From: DATJLY01 sp035518375
GTDB lineage: Bacteria > Pseudomonadota > Alphaproteobacteria > ATCC43930 > CGMCC-115725
NCBI GenBank assembly: GCA_035518375.1
Contig: DATIXQ010000134.1
Coordinates: 1-42,946, forward strand
DNA length: 42,946 nt
Direction of reading: 5' to 3'
Positions 1 through 8,754 of this stretch are shown here, one piece after another. Position 1 is the first letter of the stretch. Every line of letters starts with the position of its first letter. A model generated the notes under the pieces. The model searched no databases and was not told the DNA's origin. It saw only the letters and a program-made list of their open reading frames with translations. A program made the translations under genes and the position numbers.

Positions 1-264
1 GCGGCCCAGCGGTAGCGTATGGATAAGCTGACCGTGCCGGTTGAAAAAGCACGTGGCGCGCGGCTCGATCGATACTTTTGCAAGCGCATCGCCGAGACCA
101 AGTTCGGACAGGAGGCGCACCGCATGCGGCATCAGATTGATGCCGACGGCGAGTTGGCTGAAGGTCGGGGTCGCCTCGTAGATCGTGCAGTCGATACCGG
201 CGCGCTCGAGATAAAGCGCCGCCGCCAGGCCCCCGATGCCGCCACCGATCAACGCTACGTGCAT
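1..264 (-). CDS. FAD-dependent monooxygenase, N-terminal part (cut by window edge)
   Basis: The minus strand reads from an ATG at 264 to the window edge without a stop, giving 88 codons. The protein opens with a Rossmann dinucleotide-binding signature, MHVALIGGGIGGLAAALYLE, with GGGIGG at residues 7-12, then an acidic residue after the second beta strand (IYEA) and a GINLMPHAVRLL stretch. This is the pattern of the FAD-binding PHBH/salicylate hydroxylase-like monooxygenases, which hydroxylate aromatic rings using NAD(P)H and O2. It diverges from the amidohydrolase and LigB-type dioxygenase genes, consistent with a role in an aromatic-ring pathway. The substrate cannot be told. The NAD(P)H/FAD GD motif lies outside the window. 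Confidence 0.85.
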   Translation of the reverse strand, partial: MHVALIGGGIGGLAAALYLERAGIDCTIYEATPTFSQLAVGINLMPHAVRLLSELGLGDALAKVSIEPRATCFFNRHGQLIHTLPLGR

Positions 265-462
265 GCTTTCCCTCGCGGCAGCATTTATGCTGTCTTATGC
301 GAGACGGCACAAGGGCAGCCGTCTCGAAGTCGAAGGGGCACGCAACGCCTCGAAGGCTTTAGGACCGGGGATTGGCAAAGTGAGGAGCGCGCGGTATCAA
401 ATTGAGGTGCGCGGAGCGCATTCTGTCTCAGGCGCCGCTGCAGCGAACCGGGGAGGTCGATC

Positions 463-1476
463 GTGTATAACGGCATCAAGGTTCTCGACATCCATGGCCA
501 CTATTCCGCGCCCGTGAATGGCGGCGCGGCCGTCGCCCTGATGATGGCCAGCAACACGCCGCTCTCCGATGATCCGCGCAAGGATTTGCCGCGCTTCGGC
601 ATGAGCGAGCAGGCCTGGGCCGGCGCGTTGAAGCGCCATCTCGACATGATGGACGACCACAATATCGACGCGCAGCTCATCGGCCCGCGCCCGTTCCTCA
701 TGCTCGGCTGGATGCAGAAGCATCTCCTTGGCAGCTGGTGCCGCTTCATCAATCACATGATCGCGCGGCAATGCGCGACGCATCCGACGCGGTTCTCGGG
801 CGCGGCCTGCCTGCCGCAGAATCCGAAGGCGGACGATTTGAGCGATTGTCTGCCGGAGCTTGAATATTGCCACCGTGAGCTCGGCTTCACCGGCTGCTAC
901 CTGACGCCCGATCCCGCCGGCGACCGCTCCTCACCCGGCATGGACGATAAATATTGGGACCCGGTCTACGCCTATTGCGAGCGGCATCAGCTGCCGATCA
1001 TCGTGCACGGTACCAACTGCACCGATCCGCGGCTCAAGACCATTCCGCACAATTACCAGATCGGATTCGTGTGGGAGCAATATCTTGCGACCCAGCTTCT
1101 TTCGCACGGCGACGTGTTCAAGCGCTTCCCCGGCCTCAAGGTCGTGGTCTGTCATTGCGGCGGTTCGCTCGACCGCTTCATCAAGAGCGATCACCATCTT
1201 GCGCAGAAGGATCTGAGCAAGAATCTGTTCTTCGACACGTGCGCGCTTGACCTCGATTTCCTCGAGGCGGCGATCAAGCAGCGCACGCCGAAGCGCATCC
1301 TCTTCGGTACCGAGACGCCGGGCTCCGGCGGCGCGATCCGGCCCGAGACCGGCCGGCCCGGCGACGATCTTGTCCCGGTCATCGGCAAGATGAGCTTCCT
1401 CAACGAGGATCAGAAGGTCGACATCTTCCATAACAACTGCAAAGTCGTCGCACCGGCATTCGCGAAGTTGGGCTAG
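463..1476 (+). CDS. Amidohydrolase-2 family protein (ACMSD-like decarboxylase/hydrolase)
   Basis: A 337-residue protein starting at GTG 463, preceded by GGGGAGG at 451-457. It carries the metal-binding HxH of the amidohydrolase superfamily near the N-terminus (DIHGHY, H11 and H13), a later strand with His (IIVHGTNC), the VVVCHCGGSLDRF motif and an RILFGTETPG motif close to the C-terminus, in the order seen in the ACMSD/gamma-resorcylate decarboxylase/LigW group (metal-dependent TIM barrels). Members decarboxylate or hydrolyse aromatic acids or ring-cleavage products. One base separates it from the downstream extradiol dioxygenase gene, so the two are almost certainly cotranscribed. Exact substrate unknown; 4-oxalomesaconate hydratase-type activity (LigJ-like) is an alternative. 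Confidence 0.85.
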   Translation: MYNGIKVLDIHGHYSAPVNGGAAVALMMASNTPLSDDPRKDLPRFGMSEQAWAGALKRHLDMMDDHNIDAQLIGPRPFLMLGWMQKHLLGSWCRFINHMIARQCATHPTRFSGAACLPQNPKADDLSDCLPELEYCHRELGFTGCYLTPDPAGDRSSPGMDDKYWDPVYAYCERHQLPIIVHGTNCTDPRLKTIPHNYQIGFVWEQYLATQLLSHGDVFKRFPGLKVVVCHCGGSLDRFIKSDHHLAQKDLSKNLFFDTCALDLDFLEAAIKQRTPKRILFGTETPGSGGAIRPETGRPGDDLVPVIGKMSFLNEDQKVDIFHNNCKVVAPAFAKLG

Positions 1477-1477
1477 C

Positions 1478-2470
1478 ATGGCGCGAATAGTTCTGGGCCT
1501 CGGCACCTCGCACACGCCGCTCTTGGCCATCGAGCCGAAGAAGTGGAACGAATACATCGTCCGCGACTACACGTCGCGACGGCTCAACCTGTCCGACGGA
1601 AGCTGGCTGAGCTATGACGAACTCAACCAGAGGCGCAACGGGCGCTACGCCGACATCACCGATGTCGGGACCTTCACCAAGAAGAGCGACATCTGCCAGC
1701 GCACGCTCGATCGCCTCGGCGGCGAGATCGCCGCCGCCAATCCCGACGTGGTCGTCATCGTTACCGACGACGAGACCGAATTGTTCGATCGGATGAACAC
1801 GCCCGCCGTGTCGATCTATTACGGCGAGACGATCATCACCCGGCCGCGCAAGACGTCCGATCCAGTGCCGAGCTTCATGCCGGATTTGCTGCGAACCTAT
1901 GCCTTGGACAAGCCGCACAACTTCCCCGCGATGGCCGGTTTTGCGCGCGAGCTGATCGAAGGCTTCATCGATCATGACGTCGATATCGGCGCCGCCGCGC
2001 AGATCGAGAGGCCGCTGGACTCCGGCTTCGGCCACGGTATCGGCTTCGTCGAGACGCGCATATTCGGGGGCAAGACGATTCCGGTCATTCCGCTGCTGAT
2101 CAATACCTATTACCCGCCCAACGCGCCGCGCCCGTCGCGCTGCCACGACATCGGCCGCGTGTTGCGCCGGTGCATCGAAAGCAGCAAGGAAGATCTGCGC
2201 GTCGCGGTGATGGCCTCGGGTGGGCTCAGCCATTTCGTTGTCGACGAGGAGTTGGACCGTCGCGTGATCGAAGGGTTTGGGGCCGGGCAGTCCGAGCTGC
2301 TGCGCAGTCTCCCGGTCGCGGCACTCAATTCCGGCTCGTCCGAGATCCGCAACTGGATCGTCGTCGCCGGCGCGATCGAGGGCATGGAGCGCCGCTGGGT
2401 CGAATACCAGCCGCTCTATCGCACCCCCGCCGGCACCGGGATCGGTGTCGCGTTCGGCGTCTGGGCCTAG
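1478..2470 (+). CDS. Class III extradiol ring-cleavage dioxygenase, LigB-type
   Basis: A 330-residue LigB-superfamily protein. H12 lies in the N-terminal GLGTSHTP motif, where LigB has its first iron-ligand His. H186 (FGHG) and H252 (GGLSHF) are candidate active-site histidines, and E289 in SSEIRNW fits the Glu iron ligand. The family opens catecholic rings beside the hydroxyls using Fe(II) and O2. At the position where LigB carries its second ligand in an NDH motif, this protein has TDDE (residues 96-99), so one classical ligand appears to be replaced. It lacks a separate LigA-type small subunit gene nearby. The gene follows the amidohydrolase at one base, suggesting sequential steps in one pathway. 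Substrate unknown. Confidence 0.85.
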   Translation: MARIVLGLGTSHTPLLAIEPKKWNEYIVRDYTSRRLNLSDGSWLSYDELNQRRNGRYADITDVGTFTKKSDICQRTLDRLGGEIAAANPDVVVIVTDDETELFDRMNTPAVSIYYGETIITRPRKTSDPVPSFMPDLLRTYALDKPHNFPAMAGFARELIEGFIDHDVDIGAAAQIERPLDSGFGHGIGFVETRIFGGKTIPVIPLLINTYYPPNAPRPSRCHDIGRVLRRCIESSKEDLRVAVMASGGLSHFVVDEELDRRVIEGFGAGQSELLRSLPVAALNSGSSEIRNWIVVAGAIEGMERRWVEYQPLYRTPAGTGIGVAFGVWA

Positions 2471-2686
2471 CGTGATGGAGACGCGTTCGCAGGAGACGGG
2501 CGGCATCGCCAACCAGTCCCGGCGTTCGTAGACCTTAGACGGACATCACGAGAATGGTCGCCATTGCGGCCTCTTTCGCATCAAGAGGCGGACCAGAGAC
2601 ACGCGTTTTCAGCGCTCGCAGATCGCCAAGTCGCAATTTCCTCCAAAGCTCGGGCTGCGGTTCGGCCTAATAGTTAATTTATGTCA

Positions 2687-2741
2687 CGCGGATTTTACGC
2701 ATAAGAGGCGAAAATACCGGCCGAATGAGGTAAAATCCGCG
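2687..2741. repeat. 12-bp perfect inverted repeat upstream of the giant peptidase gene
   Basis: CGCGGATTTTAC at 2687-2698 is matched exactly by its reverse complement GTAAAATCCGCG at 2730-2741, with 31 bp between the arms. It sits in the only AT-richer patch of the 303-bp gap 2471-2773, starting 33 bp before the ATG of the giant peptidase gene. It could be an operator pair or a long-loop hairpin in the 5' leader. The rest of the gap shows no gene or recognisable promoter. Confidence 0.6.
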
Positions 2742-2773
2742 AGCGAAACAACGAGTGGGACGCGGCACCGCCC

Positions 2774-5700
2774 ATGTTGGAACCAACAGGCCCGATCTTT
2801 CCGCCGCCGGATGCCGCAGCTGCAGAGGCGAAGATGGATTCGCCGGCGCAGGACGGCAGCTCGCTCGTCGGCGCAGACCCGCAGGACTCTAGCGCGGAAC
2901 CACAAGACGGTCCGGATCGTCCGCACCATCCCTTTGCCTATACCGCAGATGCGAATGCAGTCGCCGCGTCCGATTCCCAGCCGCAGGCATGCGAACTGGC
3001 ATCCGCAACGGACGACACCGCCGCCATCTCCGTCCCGCAGATCGTAAGCGGCGCCGCGCCTATCGCACCTTCCGACGTGACGCCCGCCCTTGCCCCCTCG
3101 AGCGGTAGCAGTCTGATCGCGCCCGACATCGTATTCCAGACCGATCCGGTCTCGAACCAAGCCGACATTGTCGTTGGGGGACAGTCGGCGACCAATTCCT
3201 ACGGCGTCACTGGCCTCGGCATCAGCGTCGGCGTCATCTCCGACAGCTTCAACGTCCACGGCGGCGCGGCTGCAGCCGAGGCGGACGGGGCGCTGCCCCC
3301 TGCGGCGGACGTGCACATTCTGCAGGACGCGACGACCGGCACCGATGAAGGCCAGGCGATGGCCGAGATCGTGCATTCGATCGCGCCCAACGCACAGATC
3401 TATTTCTACGACTCCGGCGCCTCCGACACCAACATGGCGACGGCGATCGCGGCGCTCCAGGCCGCGGGCTGTCAGATCATCGTCGACGACGTGGCTTATC
3501 TCGACGAGCCCTATTTCCAGGAAGGCGGCACGATCTCGCAGTCGGTCGACCAGGTCGTGGCCGACGGCTCGGCCTATTTCACCGCCGCCAACAATTTCGG
3601 GCAGTCCTATTACCAGGGCTCGTTCACGCCGATCCTGAACGGCGGCACGGCGTTCGAGGATTTCAACGTCGCCGGCGCTCCGCACGCTTATTACGAGCCG
3701 ATCACGATTCCCCAAGGCGCCTCCGTCCTCATCGACCTGCAATGGGCGCAGCCGTTCAAGACGGGCGACGGGGCGGGCAACGGCGCCGGCTCGAACTATA
3801 GCCTCGCCTTCCGGTTGCTCAACGCTGCGGGGACGACGGTCAATATCGGCAACGCGCTCGACAAGGGCGGCGACCCGGTGCAGTTCAGCCAATACACCAA
3901 CCGGTCCGCGAGCACGACTTTCTATCTCGAGGTATACGAGAACCAGACCGGCACGGTGAGCCCCGGCACGTTCAAGATCGTCGCCGAGGACGATTCCTTC
4001 TCGCCCGTCGTGTTCAACGATCCGAACGCGGCCACGGGCTCGGGCACGGTATTCGGCCACGAAGAGGACCCGAGCGCGATCACCGTGGGCGCGGTGCCGG
4101 AGAGCGATCCCTCGACGCTCGAACCCTTTAGCGGCAGCGGCCCCGGTCAGTTCTATTACGATTCGACCGGCACTGCGCTCCCATCTCCGGTTACCGCCGG
4201 CAAGGTCAACCTCCTCGCGCCTGACGGCAACACGACCACCATCTTCAACCCGTTCTATGGCACCTCGGCGGCCGCGCCGGCGGCCGCGGCGGTGGGTGCG
4301 CTTGTGCTCGAGGCAAACGGCGCGCTCGATCCGGCCGACATCGGCAACGTGCTCGAGGATTCAGCCTCGCCCACCGTCCCCGGCACGGCCGCGCAAACGG
4401 GCGCAGGGCTTGTCGACGCCTATCTCGCCGTGGGCGAGGCCGAGACGCTCACCTTCAGCGAGACGGCCTCGACCGGCACGCTGCTCGGCACGCACCTCGA
4501 CGATACTTTTCTCGGCGGCCCGGGCAGCCACACGATCAATGGCGAGGGCGGCACCGACACGCTCGACTATGCCGCAGCGACCGCTGCGGTCGCGGTCAAT
4601 TTCGCGACTGGAACCGCAACCAACGGCTTCGGCGGAAGCGACAGCTTCTCGAACATAGAGACCGTCGACGGCTCCGCCTTCAACGACAGCTTCGTCTCGG
4701 GTAACGCCGGCGAGACGATCTATGGCGGCGGCGGTACTGACAGCCTCGATTTCAACGGTCTCGGCGCCAGCGGCCTCGTGGCGCTCGCGGGCGGCAGTTT
4801 CGCCGCCGATTCCGCAAGCCAGAGCGGCAGCAACGCCGGCACGCTCGACCTCACCGGCGGCACCGCGCTCGAGATCTTCGGCACGCTCGCCAATGCCGGC
4901 AGCCTCATCGCCGACGGCGCCGATCTCGCCATCACGGGCGCGCTCACGGGGGCGGGCTCGGCGCTCGTTGAGAATGGCGGCCTGCTCGAGCTGGGCGCCG
5001 GCGACGCGGCCGGCATGGCGTTCGGGAGCGGCACGAGCATGCTGAAGCTCGACAATCCCTTGAGCTTCGCCGGAGACGCCATCTCGGGTCTGGCCCTCGG
5101 CGATATCCTCGATCTTACCGGCATCACGGTGGCGAGCGCGACCATCATCGGTTCCGCGCTGAGCATTGTCGAAAGCGGCGGCACGAACTTCGCCTATGCG
5201 ATCTCTGGCGCGCTCGCCGGCGATCATTTCGGCACGACCGGCGACGGCTCGACCGGCACCGATCTCATCCTCGAAAGCGGCGGCGGCATCACCTACGCGA
5301 TGGCGCAGGCGACGCTCAACACGCCCGGCCCGCTCGCGCTCGGCAACACGCGCGTCGGCGGCACGCTGGCGCAAGCGCTCAGCATCACCAACAGCGCGGC
5401 GCCGCCGGCCGAAGCGCTCGACGTGTCGTTCGGCGGCACGAGCGGCGACGCGACCGCCGCGGGCACGATCTCGCTCCTCGCCGCCGGCGCCACCAATGCG
5501 ACAAGCCTCGTCGCCGGCCTCGGCACCGCCACCGCGGGCGCGCAGAGCGGCACGGTCACGCTCGATTACTACACCGACGGCACCGGCACCGACGGCAACG
5601 GCCAAAGCCTCATCGGCATCGGCGCGGTGCTGGTCAGCGGCGCCGTCTATCGCGAGGCGACGGGCACGGCCGCGGCGCCCGCGACACCCCTCGTCTTCCA

Positions 5701-8572
5701 TGTCGGCGACAGCGGCGCGGTGGCGATCACGGTCACCAACACCGCCGCCAACGACGGCTATTCCGAGGACCTGGTCGCGAACGTCGGCCAGGCGAGCGGG
5801 GTCGGCGCGAGCGGCGCGACCGGCGACATCGCGGCGCAGGGTTCCTCAAGCGCCATCACCGCCACCGTTTCGACCGCGAGCGCGGGCACGATCAACGGCA
5901 GCGTCACGCTGAACCTCCAGTCGGACGGAACCGGGATCGACGGCTTCGGCCCGACCTCGATCGGCACGACGGGCGTCGCCGTCAACGCCACGGTCGACAA
6001 TTATGCCGTCGCCACGTTCGAGAAGCTGTCGGGCCGCGGAACCTTGAGCCAGAGCGGCACGAGCTACACGTTGAGTCTCGGCACTGTCGCAGCGGGTACT
6101 GCGCCGATAACGGTCGGGCTCGGCGTCCTCAACAACGTGACGGGGCCGGCCGATCTCCTCTCCGGCAGCTTCACGACCTCGGGATCGAGCGCCTTCACGC
6201 TCGCGGGGTTCGGCGCCTTCTCCAGCGTCAGCGCGGGCCAAGCCGACAGCGCGCCAAGCGTCACGCTCGCGACAAGCACCGCCGGAACTTTCTCCGAGAC
6301 GATCACGCTTGCCTCCACCGGCTCGAATTCGAGCGGTTATGCCGCCGCGCTCGCGCCCGAGACGCTCACCATCACCGGCACGATCGTCGCGAGCATCAAA
6401 TGGAACGGGCCGAGCACGTCGAACCGTACGGGCTCGTTCAACACCGCCGCCGATTGGTCGCCGGCGTTGGTGCCGGCGAGCAAGACGACCGCCGTCATCA
6501 GCAATGCCGGAACCTATACCGTCACGAGCAGCCAGAGCAACAGCATCGGCGCGCTCACGCTGAGCGACGCCCAAGCGACGCTCGCGGTGAGCGGCGGCAC
6601 TTTCGCCATCCTCGGCACGTCGACCAATTCCGGGCACATCTCCGTGGGCGATGCGGCATCGTTGCAGCTGACAGGGACGATGACGGATTCGAGCGGAAGC
6701 GCCATGACGCTCGGCTCGACCGGCGACGCCACCGACCTCGTCATCGCCGGCAGCGCTGCGCTCAAGGGTGCGGGACCGCTCGACCTTTCCGATAATGCGG
6801 GCAACGCCATCGTCAGCAATGGCGCGACGGCGACGCTGACCAACATGTCGACGATCGCCGGTTCGGGCACGATCGGCGACGCGTTTCTCACTGTCGTCAA
6901 TTCAACGGGCGGCGTGATCGATGCAACGGGGTCCGCAGCGGCGCTGACCCTCACGGGCGCGGCCATCAAGAATACCGGCGCGCTCATCGAGGCGACGGGC
7001 AGCGCCGGGCTCGTCATCGCCAACACGACCGTGACGGCGGGCACGCTCTCGGCCTCGGGCGGCAATGTCGTTCTCTCCGGCGCGACGATGTTGGGCGGAA
7101 CGCTCGCGAGCTCGGCCGGCAGCGTCATCGCGACCGAGGGCGCGGCCGACGTGGTGAGCGGCACGACCACGACCGGCACGGTGACGGTGAGCGACGGTAC
7201 CAACCTGACGCTCAAAGGCACGATTACCAACAACGGTGGCATCGCGCTGGACTCGAGCGGCGATGCGACCGACCTCGTCATCGCCGTTACGGCGACGCTC
7301 AAGGGCCCAGGCCAGCTCGACCTGTCCGACAATGCCGACAATGCTCTTGTCAGCAACGGCGCCACCGCGACGCTGACCAACATGTCGACCATCGCCGGCT
7401 CGGGCACGATCGGCGACGCGTTTCTCACCCTCTTCAACTCGACCGGCGGCGTCATCGACGCGACCGGCAGCGCCGAGACGCTGACACTGACGGGCACGCC
7501 CGGATTCAGGAATACAGGCGGCCTCATCGAGGCGACGGGAAGCGCCGGCCTCGTCATCGCCAACACGAGCGTCACGGGCGGCACTGTCTCGGCCGCGGGC
7601 GGCAACGTCGATCTCGTCGGCGCATCGATCCTCGGCGCGACGCTCACGAGCTCGCCCGGCAGCGTCTTCGCGACCTCGGGCATGGCGGATGTCGTAAGTG
7701 GTGCGACGAGCACCGGCACGGTGTCGGTAAGCGACGGCACGGCCCTGACACTCAAAAGCACGATCACCAACAACGGCGTGATCGCGCTCGCTTCGAGCGG
7801 CGATGCGACCGACCTCGTCGTGGCCGGGACCGTTGCGCTCAAGGGCACGGGCGTGGTCACGATGTCTGACAACGCCGACAATGCCGTCGTCAGCAACGGC
7901 ACCTCCGCGACTTTCCAAAATTTCGAGACCATCGCCGGGGCGGGGACGATCGGCGACAGCACGCTGACGCTCTACAACGAAGCGGGCGGCACGATCGACG
8001 CAAGCGACGGCGATGCTCTCGCCATCGCGACCGGCACGCGCACCGTGACGAATGGCGGCCTCATCGAGGCGACCGGCGCCGGCGGCCTGACGATCGCCAA
8101 CCTGCTCACCAACAGCGGAACCCTCGCGGCGAGCGGCGGCAACCTCACCGTGAGCAACCAAGTCTCGGGCACCGGCGTTGCGACCATCGCGAACGGCACG
8201 CTCACCTTCGGCAACAAGGTCGCCGCGACCCAGGCCGTGAGTTTCGCCGCGGACACGACGGGCACGCTTGCGCTTGGCCTCGCGCAGAGCTTCGCCGGCA
8301 CCGTCGCCGGTTTCACCGGCAGCGACGCGATCGATCTCACGAATTTCGCCTTCTCGGGCACGCCGTCGATCACATCGGTGAGCGCGATCACTCTCGGCAG
8401 CAGCGGCGGGGTCGCGGTGAAGATCAAGGACGGATCGCTCACGGCAACGGTCGACTTGCTCAATCAGGCGAGCATCACCTACTCGACGAGCCCGTCGGCC
8501 TATGTGCTGGCGAGCGACGGCAACGGCGCGCATCCGGGCACGCTGTTGCAGCTGGCACCACCCGCCGCGTAA
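2774..8572 (+). CDS. Giant S8-family serine peptidase with RTX-like and tandem beta-type repeats
   Basis: A 1932-residue protein. Residues about 145-540 form a divergent subtilase-like peptidase domain: Asp157 in VGVISDSF, His201 in the DEGQAMAEIVH context typical of one S8 subgroup, and Ser498 in GTSAAAP. Residues about 560-660 hold glycine/aspartate-rich, RTX-like segments (LDDTFLGGPGSHTINGEGG, YGGGGTDSL). After about 1200 come Thr/Gly/Ser/Ala-rich beta-type repeats, including three copies of a roughly 180-residue unit. There is no N-terminal signal peptide (the start is Pro/Ala/Asp-rich), so with the RTX-like part a type I secretion route is inferred; no T1SS genes lie beside it. Likely an extracellular or surface peptidase/adhesin. 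Start at ATG 2774 has a weak ribosome site; ATG at codon 21 is possible. Confidence 0.85.
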   Translation: MLEPTGPIFPPPDAAAAEAKMDSPAQDGSSLVGADPQDSSAEPQDGPDRPHHPFAYTADANAVAASDSQPQACELASATDDTAAISVPQIVSGAAPIAPSDVTPALAPSSGSSLIAPDIVFQTDPVSNQADIVVGGQSATNSYGVTGLGISVGVISDSFNVHGGAAAAEADGALPPAADVHILQDATTGTDEGQAMAEIVHSIAPNAQIYFYDSGASDTNMATAIAALQAAGCQIIVDDVAYLDEPYFQEGGTISQSVDQVVADGSAYFTAANNFGQSYYQGSFTPILNGGTAFEDFNVAGAPHAYYEPITIPQGASVLIDLQWAQPFKTGDGAGNGAGSNYSLAFRLLNAAGTTVNIGNALDKGGDPVQFSQYTNRSASTTFYLEVYENQTGTVSPGTFKIVAEDDSFSPVVFNDPNAATGSGTVFGHEEDPSAITVGAVPESDPSTLEPFSGSGPGQFYYDSTGTALPSPVTAGKVNLLAPDGNTTTIFNPFYGTSAAAPAAAAVGALVLEANGALDPADIGNVLEDSASPTVPGTAAQTGAGLVDAYLAVGEAETLTFSETASTGTLLGTHLDDTFLGGPGSHTINGEGGTDTLDYAAATAAVAVNFATGTATNGFGGSDSFSNIETVDGSAFNDSFVSGNAGETIYGGGGTDSLDFNGLGASGLVALAGGSFAADSASQSGSNAGTLDLTGGTALEIFGTLANAGSLIADGADLAITGALTGAGSALVENGGLLELGAGDAAGMAFGSGTSMLKLDNPLSFAGDAISGLALGDILDLTGITVASATIIGSALSIVESGGTNFAYAISGALAGDHFGTTGDGSTGTDLILESGGGITYAMAQATLNTPGPLALGNTRVGGTLAQALSITNSAAPPAEALDVSFGGTSGDATAAGTISLLAAGATNATSLVAGLGTATAGAQSGTVTLDYYTDGTGTDGNGQSLIGIGAVLVSGAVYREATGTAAAPATPLVFHVGDSGAVAITVTNTAANDGYSEDLVANVGQASGVGASGATGDIAAQGSSSAITATVSTASAGTINGSVTLNLQSDGTGIDGFGPTSIGTTGVAVNATVDNYAVATFEKLSGRGTLSQSGTSYTLSLGTVAAGTAPITVGLGVLNNVTGPADLLSGSFTTSGSSAFTLAGFGAFSSVSAGQADSAPSVTLATSTAGTFSETITLASTGSNSSGYAAALAPETLTITGTIVASIKWNGPSTSNRTGSFNTAADWSPALVPASKTTAVISNAGTYTVTSSQSNSIGALTLSDAQATLAVSGGTFAILGTSTNSGHISVGDAASLQLTGTMTDSSGSAMTLGSTGDATDLVIAGSAALKGAGPLDLSDNAGNAIVSNGATATLTNMSTIAGSGTIGDAFLTVVNSTGGVIDATGSAAALTLTGAAIKNTGALIEATGSAGLVIANTTVTAGTLSASGGNVVLSGATMLGGTLASSAGSVIATEGAADVVSGTTTTGTVTVSDGTNLTLKGTITNNGGIALDSSGDATDLVIAVTATLKGPGQLDLSDNADNALVSNGATATLTNMSTIAGSGTIGDAFLTLFNSTGGVIDATGSAETLTLTGTPGFRNTGGLIEATGSAGLVIANTSVTGGTVSAAGGNVDLVGASILGATLTSSPGSVFATSGMADVVSGATSTGTVSVSDGTALTLKSTITNNGVIALASSGDATDLVVAGTVALKGTGVVTMSDNADNAVVSNGTSATFQNFETIAGAGTIGDSTLTLYNEAGGTIDASDGDALAIATGTRTVTNGGLIEATGAGGLTIANLLTNSGTLAASGGNLTVSNQVSGTGVATIANGTLTFGNKVAATQAVSFAADTTGTLALGLAQSFAGTVAGFTGSDAIDLTNFAFSGTPSITSVSAITLGSSGGVAVKIKDGSLTATVDLLNQASITYSTSPSAYVLASDGNGAHPGTLLQLAPPAA
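6725..8200 (+). repeat. Tandem repeat of about 540 bp (three units) inside the giant peptidase gene
   Basis: Equivalent points (the GAC/GAT of GDATDLV) fall at 6725, 7262 and 7802, giving periods of 537 and 540 bp, or 179 and 180 codons. Units one and two are very alike over long stretches, for example the block encoding TNMSTIAGSGTIGDAFLT at about 6838 and 7376. The third unit is more divergent and fades around 8200. The phase is kept, so the units expand or contract without breaking the frame. Confidence 0.8.
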
Positions 8573-8592
8573 CGGCGATCCGACGCCAAAGC

Positions 8593-8610
8593 GCGGGCCT
8601 AGCCGCCCGC
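8593..8610. terminator. GC-rich hairpin after the giant peptidase gene
   Basis: GCGGGC and GCCCGC pair around the six-base spacer CTAGCC, starting 20 bases after the peptidase stop codon. No T-run follows, so it is at best a weak or Rho-assisted terminator, or an RNA 3'-end stabiliser. The convergent exporter operon ends at 8755. The rest of 8573-8754 shows nothing recognisable. Confidence 0.35.
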
Positions 8611-8754
8611 AAACTCCGGCCGCCGCGACAGATCGCACCCTAAGAAAGTGCTTCGAGATACTTCAGAGTGAGGCCACGGCTGCGGATCCGCCTTGACGCA
8701 GGTCACCGCTTGGACACGCAGAACGCCAAGCTTTCTCAGCAACGAGTGCTCGGC

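Noticed and set aside
19..405. A plus-strand 128-codon frame at the window start
   Set aside because: It overlaps the minus-strand FAD monooxygenase, whose GGGIGG motif and codon use are convincing.
2684..8638. Several long minus-strand frames opposite the giant peptidase gene
   Set aside because: Low-complexity Arg/Ala/Gly/Asp-rich translations without motifs; typical shadows of a GC-rich repetitive gene.
8693..8706. TTGACGCAGGTCAC, resembling a FixK-type box
   Set aside because: One half is imperfect (TCAC) and it lies between convergent genes, not upstream of any start.
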